Assembly (NCBI RefSeq): GCF_902499555.1
Contig: NZ_CABVMM010000004.1
Location: 1-64,000 of the forward strand
Direction of reading: 5' to 3'
Source: Mesonia oceanica
GTDB lineage: Bacteria > Bacteroidota > Bacteroidia > Flavobacteriales > Flavobacteriaceae
DNA length: 64,000 nucleotides
Below the pieces are notes generated by a model. It was not told the origin of the DNA. It saw nothing but the letters and a program-made list of their open reading frames with translations, and searched no databases. The position numbers and the translations under genes were made by a program. Positions 7,457-14,682 of this stretch are shown one piece after another; position 1 is the stretch's first letter, and each line of letters starts with the position of its first letter.

Positions 7457-8959
7457 ATGAAAAATCTATTAAGAAAGCATCTACTAAATTTTGGTTTAAT
7501 CATATTTATTTTAATATCATCCTGTAAATCTAAAAAAGGGATAATTTATTCTGACAACAGATACACACCTATTCCTAAAGTAGAAACATATCATTATAAA
7601 TCACCGCAACTAAGACAGAACCAAAATAAAGAAAAAGCTATTGGTTTAGCTATTTCTGGCGGAGGTTCGAGAGCTCAATATTTTGGGCTTGGAGTACTAA
7701 TTGGATTAGATGATATAGAGGTAAATGAAAATTCATTTCTAAATGAAGTTGATTATTTTTCCACAGTTTCAGGAGGTGGTTTTGGAACTGGTTATTATAT
7801 GAGTCTTCTACACAACAATGTTTTAGATAATTACAATTCACTCTTCGATTTTTGGAAATCCAATGATAGAAAAAAAGTTCTTCAAGAATTTCTTTTTAAA
7901 GATGCAAAACCCTTATCTATTCTTAAACTCAAAAAGTATGAAAAAAATAGAATTAGAACACCTTATCCAGACCTTATAGATTATGAATTATTGCAGTTTG
8001 GGAAAACTTATAATGGTAAAAAAATTGAACGATTGTTTCTACATCATTTTTTTATTCCAAAATCTTCAAATAAGAACGTGAAATTACCAATGTTTGTAAC
8101 AAACGGTACTATTTATAATAACGGAGAAAGGTTGCCATTTATGCCACATATAATCGACTCTATTGGAATATCAGGTTCTCTTTTACCAATTGAAGATTTT
8201 GAAATTGATAATGGGTATGGTTTGCCATTGAATTATGCAATTACAGGGAGCGCAGCTTTTCCAGGGGTTTTGCCAATGCTAAAAATGAGATTGAAAAACA
8301 AACCTGATAGAGTAGTGAGAATTATTGATGGCGGTGCGGTTGACAATTTGGGATTTACAACTTTATTTGAATTGCTCGATAGCGATGATTTAGAAAGTAA
8401 AAATAAAAGTATGCTAATTGTTGATTGCGGAGGATTGGGAACTGAAATGAGAGAGCAAAATACTGATAGGGTAAAACTTCCTGCATTACTGACTAAAACA
8501 CTTTTGTATTCGGTAGATATTAAATTATTATATTCTAATAGCGACATAGAAATACTATCAAGCTATTATGATATAAACCGTAGTAATGTAAAGAGGATTG
8601 GAATTAGCACGATAAAAGAGAAATACTTAAATCTCGAGGAAAATATAGATGAAAGTACTCGTAAAGTGATGAATAAATTAAAAAATGATATTATTGATGG
8701 AGAGATGGACTGGGAAGATTTACATAGAGATTTAGCAAACAGTCCTTCATTTAGGGACTATAATGAGCATAATTTATCAGAATTACCAATGGAAAGATTT
8801 TCTGAGTTTTCCACTAAAGATATTTTCGAAATTTTCGAATTATCATCACAAGTAATAACAAAAATCAAAATATATCCGTGGGAAAAAGAAATTTTGATTC
8901 TTGCGGGAAGATATGTGGTATATCTTGAAAAAAACGATATTACTCATCTCGCTAAATAG
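7457..8959 (+). CDS. Patatin-like phospholipase lipoprotein
   Basis: About 500 residues from ATG 7457; an upstream in-frame TTG at 7409 would add 16 residues ahead of the signal peptide and is unlikely. The lipobox is ISSC with Cys at residue 23. The patatin fold is shown by the oxyanion loop SGGGSRA, the nucleophile motif STVSGGGFGTG (Ser about 105), SAAFPGVLP, and the catalytic Asp in RIIDGGAVDNLG (about 291). It is probably a surface- or periplasm-anchored acyl hydrolase acting on phospholipids. It forms one cassette-like unit with 10-bp complementary edges. Confidence 0.85.
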   Translation: MKNLLRKHLLNFGLIIFILISSCKSKKGIIYSDNRYTPIPKVETYHYKSPQLRQNQNKEKAIGLAISGGGSRAQYFGLGVLIGLDDIEVNENSFLNEVDYFSTVSGGGFGTGYYMSLLHNNVLDNYNSLFDFWKSNDRKKVLQEFLFKDAKPLSILKLKKYEKNRIRTPYPDLIDYELLQFGKTYNGKKIERLFLHHFFIPKSSNKNVKLPMFVTNGTIYNNGERLPFMPHIIDSIGISGSLLPIEDFEIDNGYGLPLNYAITGSAAFPGVLPMLKMRLKNKPDRVVRIIDGGAVDNLGFTTLFELLDSDDLESKNKSMLIVDCGGLGTEMREQNTDRVKLPALLTKTLLYSVDIKLLYSNSDIEILSSYYDINRSNVKRIGISTIKEKYLNLEENIDESTRKVMNKLKNDIIDGEMDWEDLHRDLANSPSFRDYNEHNLSELPMERFSEFSTKDIFEIFELSSQVITKIKIYPWEKEILILAGRYVVYLEKNDITHLAK

Positions 8960-8971
8960 AGTAATAAGTAC

Positions 8972-8999
8972 TGGGTACAACAAAGAACTGAGGTAAAAA
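8972..8999. repeat. Left arm of cassette repeat and IS110-type junction, copy 2
   Basis: TGGGTACAAC (8972-8981) pairs with GTTGTACCCA upstream of the patatin gene. It runs directly into the sequence shared with 2118-2140, the presumed end of the IS110-type element. The insertion point therefore lies within a few bases after the ..ACAAC of the left arm. Confidence 0.6.
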
Positions 9000-9095
9000 C
9001 CAACTTTTTTCTACATTAAATTTGAGACATAAATGATCCATGCTAAAACCTGGATCATCAGATCTTAACTGTTTCATTTTTTGCTTTTTCTTGAG

Positions 9096-10068
9096 CTATC
9101 CTTTTGCTAAAACAGACGCATAGTTTTCATCGTAGGGTAAACCTGATTTAGCTATAGCAAAGGCCTGCTTTAACAGCTTATTGGTTACTGCGATCAAAGC
9201 CAGCTTTTTGCTCTTACCCTTAGCTACAATACGCTGGTAAATCTCTCTACAGCCTTTGTTGTATTTACACGCATTGAACGCACATAAAAACAACAGGTTA
9301 CAGAGCTTTTTGTTACCTACTTTGCTGATCCTGCTTCTGCCCCTAATACTACTGCCTGATTCCCGTATCGTTGGGGTAATCCCTACGTAACTACACAACT
9401 GGGAAGCTTTCTCAAACTTAGTAAAACACATCGGTTATCACCACTAAAAACGAGGCCTTCTTGATCCCTATGCCAGGTATACTGGTTAATAAAGTTAATT
9501 GCGGTTGCTGATCTTGTTTTACAAGTTCCAGTAGACGATCTTCAATACCTTTCACCTCTTTGTTTAAATGTTTAAGGTCACGCTTTAAAGAACCATAAAC
9601 ATACTTGGACGGAATGCCAAGAACTTCTTCTCCATGGAGCTTGTTCTTTGTAGCCGTGCGCTTCTTCAGGTAACTATCCAGAAGTCGAAAAAGCTGAAGG
9701 CATTCTACCTGTACATCAGTAAGAGCATTGTACAGGGGCACTTCGTTGGACAACCCATAATTACAAATAGCCTTAGCATCGCTCTTATCTGTCTTTACTT
9801 TTGATAATTTCATCTGAATAAAACGCTTGACTGACAAGGGATTTACTACCGAGACAGCAATACCATTCTTGTAAAGAAACTGTGCAAGTCGATAGTGGTA
9901 ATAGCCGGTGGCTTCCATAACTACCAAAGAATCTGAAGCTAATGTTTTGGCAAATAATTTAAATCCCTGCTCATCATTCTTGAATTGAGAATGACCACAT
10001 TCACTACCATAAACATCAAAGACATCCTTGCTGATATCAACTCCAAAAGTTTCTTTATATTTATCCAT
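9096..10068 (-). pseudogene. IS110-family transposase with a frameshift
   Basis: On the - strand from ATG 10068 the protein begins MDKYKETFGVDISKDVFDV. The DEDD-type catalytic residues are visible: Asp in GVDISK, Glu in VMEATGYYHYR, and two Asp in KTDKSDAKAIC. The frame then stops at VVITDVFY. The rest (FTKFEKASQLCSYVGITP, then RESGSSIRGRSRISK, to the TGA-side end at 9096) continues in the +1 frame and includes the C-terminal catalytic Ser region. One extra base near 9418-9432 explains the break. IS110 transposases are normally one frame, so I call this inactive unless recoding occurs. Confidence 0.85.
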
Positions 10069-10297
10069 AAGAACTGATTTTATGAAAGAGCATACTACCT
10101 TGATCACAACAACTTGAAAACGAGGTCTGACCTCACACCCGCCTGCCGGACGGGCAGGGAACTGACCGTGTTTGGGATAGTAAAGAGAGGGGATTATCAA
10201 TGTTGACGAAGTCACAAGCTTCACCGTATAACATAACCTTAATCCTCTCTTTGTTCTTTCTGATTTATAATCTAAATTTAATGAGAATCAAACTTAA
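10069..10297 (-). ncRNA. Possible bridge-RNA region of the IS110-type element
   Basis: Non-coding sequence of about 230 bp upstream of the transposase inside the element. On the - strand it contains the palindrome at 10138-10158 and a perfect hairpin GAGGT-CTG-ACCTC (10122-10134 on +). IS110 elements are known to encode a structured bridge RNA in a non-coding end that pairs with target and donor DNA. That this region does so here is inference from position and structure only. Confidence 0.35.
10138..10158. repeat. GC-rich 21-bp palindrome, copy 2
   Basis: CCCGCCTGCCGGACGGGCAG plus one G. It differs from the copy at 21-41 only at the two central bases. It sits in the non-coding part of the IS110-type element. 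Confidence 0.7.
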
Positions 10298-10300
10298 GTT

Positions 10301-10430
10301 GTATAAAAATAATAGCGGTTTAATCGCTAAAACGAAAATGAATTTTATCAATCAAACGTCAGTAACCAACGGAAAAGTAGGTGCTTAAAATCCGCTACTA
10401 TTTTTATACGTTACCGTTTCACAACATTTG
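10301..10430 (+). repeat. Inter-cassette repeat with 18-bp inverted arms
   Basis: GTATAAAAATAATAGCGG (10301-10318) and CCGCTACTATTTTTATAC (10392-10409) are reverse complements with one mismatch. They are separated by about 73 bases beginning TTTAATCGCTAAAACG. The right arm ends GTTACCGTTTCACAACAT just before the YidD gene. As I recall, this spacer type recurs in flavobacterial genomes. Its left AAC arm is missing because the IS110-type element has inserted there. Confidence 0.65.
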
Positions 10431-10438
10431 ACCAAAAA

Positions 10439-10795
10439 TTGAACAAAACAGAAAAAATAGAAATAGGGAGCAACTCGTTTGAGATTAGTGCTAATGAAAA
10501 AGACGCTATAATCATACAAAGGTATTTTTTAAAACACACTAAGCTTGATTTAGAAATCCAAAATTTACCTATTCCCCAAAAACCAATTTGGCTGAATTTG
10601 ACTGTAAAAATGTTGAGGTTTTACCAAAATAACATCTCTGAAAAACTAGGTAATAGATGTGTTTTCGACCCAAGTTGTTCTCGATATTCAGAATGGGCTT
10701 TTCGAGAAAAAGGTTTTTTTAAAGGAATGAAATTAACAATAAATAGACTTAAACGTTGCCGACCAAAAAATGGAGGAATTGATAAACTGAATTAA
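10439..10795 (+). CDS. YidD-family protein with N-terminal extension
   Basis: 118 residues from TTG 10439, directly after a cassette-repeat right arm. The C-terminal 70 residues show the YidD (haemolytic domain) signature: YQNNISEKLGNRCVFDPSCS, RYSEWAFREKGFFKGM, RLKRCRPKNGGID. YidD proteins sit at the inner membrane and help the YidC/Sec insertion pathway. The first 48 residues are an extension not needed for the fold. The normal housekeeping copy lies near rpmH/rnpA; a copy at the end of an accessory array is unusual. Confidence 0.8.
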   Translation: MNKTEKIEIGSNSFEISANEKDAIIIQRYFLKHTKLDLEIQNLPIPQKPIWLNLTVKMLRFYQNNISEKLGNRCVFDPSCSRYSEWAFREKGFFKGMKLTINRLKRCRPKNGGIDKLN

Positions 10796-10819
10796 CTATC
10801 AAATAATAAATTAAGCTTG

Positions 10820-11137
10820 TCACTCCTCAATAGACTTTTCAAAAAGGATTCCTCCTTTATACATTCCTTTGAGGGCAGGGTGAATTTCTTTACCAAGCTC
10901 AGTTAAGCTGTACTCCACACGTGGAGGCACTTCAGGAAAAACCTTTCGGTTCACTACTCCATCTGCTTCTAATTCCTTTAGTTGTTTAGTCAGCATTCGT
11001 TCACTAATATCGGTTAAAAGCCTAACCAACTCACTATATCTTTTATCTCCCTGAAAAAGGTGTAAAATAATAGTCCCCTTTCGTTTTCCTTTAACAACAT
11101 TTATAAATGTATCTATTGGACAATAACTTTTTTTCAT
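10820..11137 (-). CDS. HxlR-family winged-helix transcriptional regulator
   Basis: 105 residues with the HxlR fold: CPIDTFINVVKGKRKGTIIL at the start, then RYSELVRLLTDISERMLTKQ and LKELEADGVVNR, and the wing PPRVEYSLTELGKEI. HxlR regulators often sense redox or reactive electrophiles through a conserved N-terminal Cys, present here as Cys6. The gene is divergent from the quinone-oxidoreductase-like gene at 11273. The shared 135-bp gap probably holds the operator, and the regulator likely controls that neighbour. Confidence 0.85.
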   Translation of the reverse strand: MKKSYCPIDTFINVVKGKRKGTIILHLFQGDKRYSELVRLLTDISERMLTKQLKELEADGVVNRKVFPEVPPRVEYSLTELGKEIHPALKGMYKGGILFEKSIEE

Positions 11138-11272
11138 TTTTTTTCTTCTCTCAAAGTCTTGAAAATACTAAAATCAGTAATAAATGTTCGTATCCCAACC
11201 ATTTGTAAGCGCTAGGCAGACCAAATATTTATGCTGACCTTTACAAAAATAAGCAAATTTAAAAGACTAAAG

Positions 11273-12274
11273 ATGGTACAACATAGTTCAACATTTAAAG
11301 CATTTCGAATTGAAGAGATTGATGGTCATTTTCAAGGCTCAATTAAAGAAATGGAATTAGGTACATTAAGCAACAACGAGGTTTTAGTAAAAGTGCACTA
11401 CAGCTCATTAAATTATAAAGATGCATTATCGGCTTCGGGAAATAAAGGAGTAACTAGAAATTATCCGCACACACCAGGAATTGATGCCGTTGGAACAATA
11501 GAAAAATCAAACAGTGATTTATTTACTATTGGAGAAAAAGTAATTGTAACCAGTTACGATTTGGGTATGAATACAGATGGAGGCTTTGCAGAGTATGTTC
11601 AAGTTCCAGCAGAATGGGCGGTAAAATTGCCTAAAAAAATGACGATGAAGGAAGCTATGATCTATGGTACTGCGGGATTAACAGCCGGAATGTCTGTCTT
11701 AAGACTTACGGAACTGATAGCGCCAAATCGTGGTAAAATAGCAGTTTCGGGTGCCACCGGTGGAGTTGGTGCATTGAGTGTTTCTATATTAAGCAAATTG
11801 GGATATTCAGTAGTTGCCATAACCGGCAAAGAAACAGAACGAGACTATTTAATTAGTCTTGGAGCTGAGGAAGTGTTATTGCGTAGCGAAATTGAAAATT
11901 TTAATAAAAAACCCTTGCTAAAACCTTTGTTTGCAGGCGCTATTGATACTGTTGGAGGTGTAATCCTTGAAAACATAATTAAGTCTACCAATTCAATAGG
12001 TGTTGTGACGTGTTGTGGAAACGTTGCATCTCCAAAAATTGACTTGACCGTTTTTCCTTTTATCTTGAGAGGTGTTACACTCATTGGAATAGATTCTCAA
12101 AACTACCCCATGGAATACAGAAAAATAGTGTGGAATAAGTTAGCTCAGGAATGGAAACCCAAGCAATTGGAAGATACTTGCAATGAAATTAAACTTGAGG
12201 ATGTAATGCAAAAAATTGAATTAATGCTAAAGGGAAAATTAAAAAGAAGAACCGTTTTGAATTTAAATGAATAA
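11273..12274 (+). CDS. Zinc-free medium-chain oxidoreductase, YhdH/AcuI family
   Basis: About 333 residues from ATG 11273; an upstream ATG (11231) would add 14 residues that do not fit the family. The start STFKAFRIEEIDGHF, the segment YSSLNYKDALSASG, HTPGIDAVGTIE and the NADPH loop SGATGGVGALSVSILSKLGY match YhdH/AcuI-type enzymes. These reduce acryloyl-CoA or other activated double bonds and quinones. No zinc ligands are visible. It is divergent from an HxlR regulator, suggesting induction by electrophilic compounds. Confidence 0.85.
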   Translation: MVQHSSTFKAFRIEEIDGHFQGSIKEMELGTLSNNEVLVKVHYSSLNYKDALSASGNKGVTRNYPHTPGIDAVGTIEKSNSDLFTIGEKVIVTSYDLGMNTDGGFAEYVQVPAEWAVKLPKKMTMKEAMIYGTAGLTAGMSVLRLTELIAPNRGKIAVSGATGGVGALSVSILSKLGYSVVAITGKETERDYLISLGAEEVLLRSEIENFNKKPLLKPLFAGAIDTVGGVILENIIKSTNSIGVVTCCGNVASPKIDLTVFPFILRGVTLIGIDSQNYPMEYRKIVWNKLAQEWKPKQLEDTCNEIKLEDVMQKIELMLKGKLKRRTVLNLNE

Positions 12275-12437
12275 ACATCACCATGGTAAAGCTTGCACAC
12301 GCTACTTATCCCCTATTTCGATTTAAATAAACCGCTTTAAGTTAGTATAGGTAACTCCCCTACTCTGCGTTATAAATAGCCTAAACTAGAAAAGATTTTT
12401 TTATATTTGGAGTAGTGACATAAAATGAGTATTTATT

Positions 12438-12605
12438 ATGAAGAAAATATGGGTAAGTAGTGGATTATTAATTATTGGATTTTTAATGATCGGTGTAATG
12501 CTAGATAATTTATTAGACAAAGAAAATGTATATGTTTTTGCTGGATTTGGGGTTGGACTGATTGTTTCTGCCATACTGGTATTGACCAAACCAAAAAATA
12601 AATAA
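12438..12605 (+). CDS. 55-residue two-helix membrane protein
   Basis: A short frame from ATG 12438 to TAA 12605. The product starts MKKIWVSSGLLIIGFLMIGV, then has a short charged loop DNLLDKEN, then a second hydrophobic stretch (about residues 31-49) and a basic end KPKNK. Two membrane helices with a negative loop and positive ends form a coherent small inner-membrane protein. A weak Shine-Dalgarno-like A/G stretch precedes it. Function unknown. Confidence 0.6.
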   Translation: MKKIWVSSGLLIIGFLMIGVMLDNLLDKENVYVFAGFGVGLIVSAILVLTKPKNK

Positions 12606-12789
12606 TGAAATATAGTTCATAAAGCATAACACCTACAACAACTTAGGTGTGGTTCGACAAAATTCATAATTCTGCTTTTTTAAAAATTGATAAAACAGTA
12701 TCTGACTATTTTAATGATTACTCCATCTAATATTTATTAAAAGAAGAATACATCGATAAATTTTAAGCATAAAAAGACAGCACAGAATA

Positions 12790-13137
12790 GTGAAAAAAAA
12801 TAAACACTTCCTCTTTTCTTATGGAACTTTGCAATTAGAACAGGTTCAAGTTAACAACTATGGACGACTATTAACTGGAAAAAAAGACCATTTATCAAGT
12901 TACAAATTAGAGAAACTTAAAATCACAGATAAAGAAGTTATTGCTAAAAGTGGTAAAGAGTTTCACCCGATTGCGATTAAGACTAATAATCAGAATGATT
13001 ATATAGAAGGAACTATTTTTGAAATCACAGAATCAGAACTCAAAGAAACCGATAAATATGAAGTCGGTGATTACAAAAGGATTTTAGAAACTTTTTCTTC
13101 CGGACAACAAGCTTGGGTTTACATCGCTGTCGAGTAA
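12790..13137 (+). CDS. Gamma-glutamylcyclotransferase-like (AIG2/GGCT) protein
   Basis: 115 residues from GTG 12790. The signature FLFSYGTLQLEQ binds the gamma-glutamyl group in this fold. The catalytic acidic residue would lie in ELKETDKYEVGDYKR, and HPIAIKTN and YIEGTIFEI are typical strands. Family members turn gamma-glutamyl compounds into 5-oxoproline or edit related amines. The precise substrate is open. It stands alone between short AT-rich gaps. Confidence 0.8.
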   Translation: MKKNKHFLFSYGTLQLEQVQVNNYGRLLTGKKDHLSSYKLEKLKITDKEVIAKSGKEFHPIAIKTNNQNDYIEGTIFEITESELKETDKYEVGDYKRILETFSSGQQAWVYIAVE

Positions 13138-13279
13138 AACTGAAGGCTTCCTGTTTTTCATACAGTTTAAAAACAAACATTATTGGATTATTTTTTATAT
13201 TTGGAGCGGTTATTAATTTAAAATAGGCATGTTAGTATTTATTTGCATATTAAAAAATAAAAAATCCTGAATTCCATAA

Positions 13280-13855
13280 ATGAAAAAAATAACTTTCATC
13301 TTCTTATCATTATTCATATTTAGTTGTACTTCAACTAAATCTCTTCCTGAAAAGTTTGATAAAAATAGTAATAATGGAATATTTTATGGTATTCTATCTT
13401 TTCCAAAACAAAAAACACATATGAGCTCTTTTAATTTATTTTATAGATTAAAAGGTACACAAGCAAAGAAAAAACATAAATAAAGTATTTTTGTAAAAAA
13501 TTCTGTGATTTTTAAAAGCGTAACTTTTGATGCAGACTATGAAACTGAAGATGAATATATTTATTTATTCGCTATAGAAGTTCCCCCAGGTAAATATGAA
13601 TTTTACCAAACAGCTTTTAATGAAGTAGTTACTCAAGGTTGGTTAATTCGGGAAAGTAATCCATTTTCACTTGAATTTGATATTGAAAAAGGTTCTGTCA
13701 CCTATGTTGGAAACTATAAATACTTTGAAAAAAGTAATAACAAGAGGGACTTTTTGCAAATAACTGATAATAAGTAAAAAGCCGACAAATACTTTAAAAT
13801 CTATAGAAAAGATATCCCATGGACAGAAGCAATTAATAAGGTGCCTAAGTATTAA
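13280..13855 (+). pseudogene. Lipoprotein gene interrupted by two in-frame TAA codons
   Basis: A lipoprotein signal starts the frame (MKKITFIFLSLFIFSCTS, lipobox FSC). The same frame stays open to TAA 13853-13855 apart from TAA at 13481-13483 and 13775-13777. The three pieces (67, 97 and 25 residues) read as one protein of about 190 residues: the middle contains FKSVTFDADYETEDEYIYLF and PPGKYEFYQTAFNEV, the end DIPWTEAINKVPKY. A distance of exactly 191 codons with no frame change argues for two nonsense mutations in an old gene rather than three small genes. The middle piece could start at GTG 13505. Confidence 0.7.
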
Positions 13856-14019
13856 ATTAAACCTCTATAACAATTGCTTTATTAACTTCAAGGGCGCAAC
13901 CATTAGAGTAAAATGTAGTAAGATTTTGTATAGAATAGCTCTCGCAATCAAAAATAAAGCAAGCAAACTATTATTGCCAATAACGTACCATGTAAAATTA
14001 ATACTTTGAAACTACTTCA

Positions 14020-14625
14020 ATGAAAGAATTTTATATATTAAATAAAAATAAAATCCCTAAAGCTTTTAAGTTTTTATCTATTACTGGACTTGTTTTCGTT
14101 TCCCTCATCTTATTGATTAGCTTATTCAACAATAAGTTACCCAATAAAATACTTATTGTCCAAATATATATTACAGCCGGAATTCTATTTCCTATTTTTG
14201 GATTGGTCGTTGCTTATTTAGATTGGGAGTCTAGAAACCTACTCAAGAGAAAAAAATTTAATAATACACCATTAAACCAACTTGAAAAGATTGGTTTTAC
14301 CGACTCATATCTAAATGAAAAAAATAAATGGTTTTTTACCGAAAAAATAAAAAAAGGAATCATTAAAAATTATATTATCGAAATTAATATTAAAAGAGAA
14401 AATTCAAAATTCATTGAGTTTTCCCATAATATAGATATGCATTTAAATAATCATAGTACAATTATTAGGTCTTTAGATCATCTAGAAAGTAAAAATATTC
14501 TCTTTGAAAACGGGCGAATTGTAAAAAAAATTAGAATTAAAAAGTTGAATTCCATCAGCGAAATTGAACAACAGCTGATCGACTTTACAAAAGAGTTAAA
14601 GAATAATGAACTGATAGCAAATTGA
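14020..14625 (+). CDS. Hypothetical membrane protein with two N-terminal helices
   Basis: 201 residues. Two hydrophobic segments at about residues 18-37 and 44-67 anchor the protein, followed by a cytoplasmic, Lys/Asn-rich domain of 130 residues with alternating strands. No family is recognised. The upstream gap contains TTGCCAATAACGTACCATGTA (about 13976-13996), which faintly resembles a cassette-repeat left arm but has no partner. Very AT-rich codon use is like its neighbours. Confidence 0.6.
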   Translation: MKEFYILNKNKIPKAFKFLSITGLVFVSLILLISLFNNKLPNKILIVQIYITAGILFPIFGLVVAYLDWESRNLLKRKKFNNTPLNQLEKIGFTDSYLNEKNKWFFTEKIKKGIIKNYIIEINIKRENSKFIEFSHNIDMHLNNHSTIIRSLDHLESKNILFENGRIVKKIRIKKLNSISEIEQQLIDFTKELKNNELIAN

Positions 14626-14682
14626 AAGAAGCTTTCAGATTTTATAACTAATTTAAACTATTGGCTAAAACACTAAAAATGA

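Larger units (their letters stand above)
8982..10297 (-). mobile_element. IS110-family insertion element, approximate limits
   Basis: An element of about 1.3 kb inferred from the transposase (- strand, 9096-10068) and from the point where cassette-repeat sequence breaks off on the left (about 8982) and resumes on the right (GTATAAAAATAATAGCGG from 10301). No terminal inverted repeats are obvious, as expected for IS110. The right-hand non-coding part upstream of the transposase is about 230 bp long and structured. Exact ends need comparison with an empty site. Confidence 0.6.

Noticed and set aside
10200..10388. A 62-codon + strand frame starting at ATG 10200
   Set aside because: It runs from the non-coding end of the IS110-type element into the inverted-repeat spacer. 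The sequence is explained by structure, and there is no family match.
236..10795. Calling the array a classical integron
   Set aside because: No integrase gene is present in the window, and the arms do not satisfy the RYYYAAC / GTTRRRY core exactly. Only the geometry agrees.
12401..12589. A 62-codon - strand frame
   Set aside because: It is the shadow of the small + strand two-helix membrane protein at 12438-12605, which has the more coherent composition.
13970..14019. Another cassette-repeat left arm (TTGCCAATAACGTACC)
   Set aside because: Only one weak arm is seen, with no right arm or hairpin. Chance similarity in AT-rich sequence is as likely.
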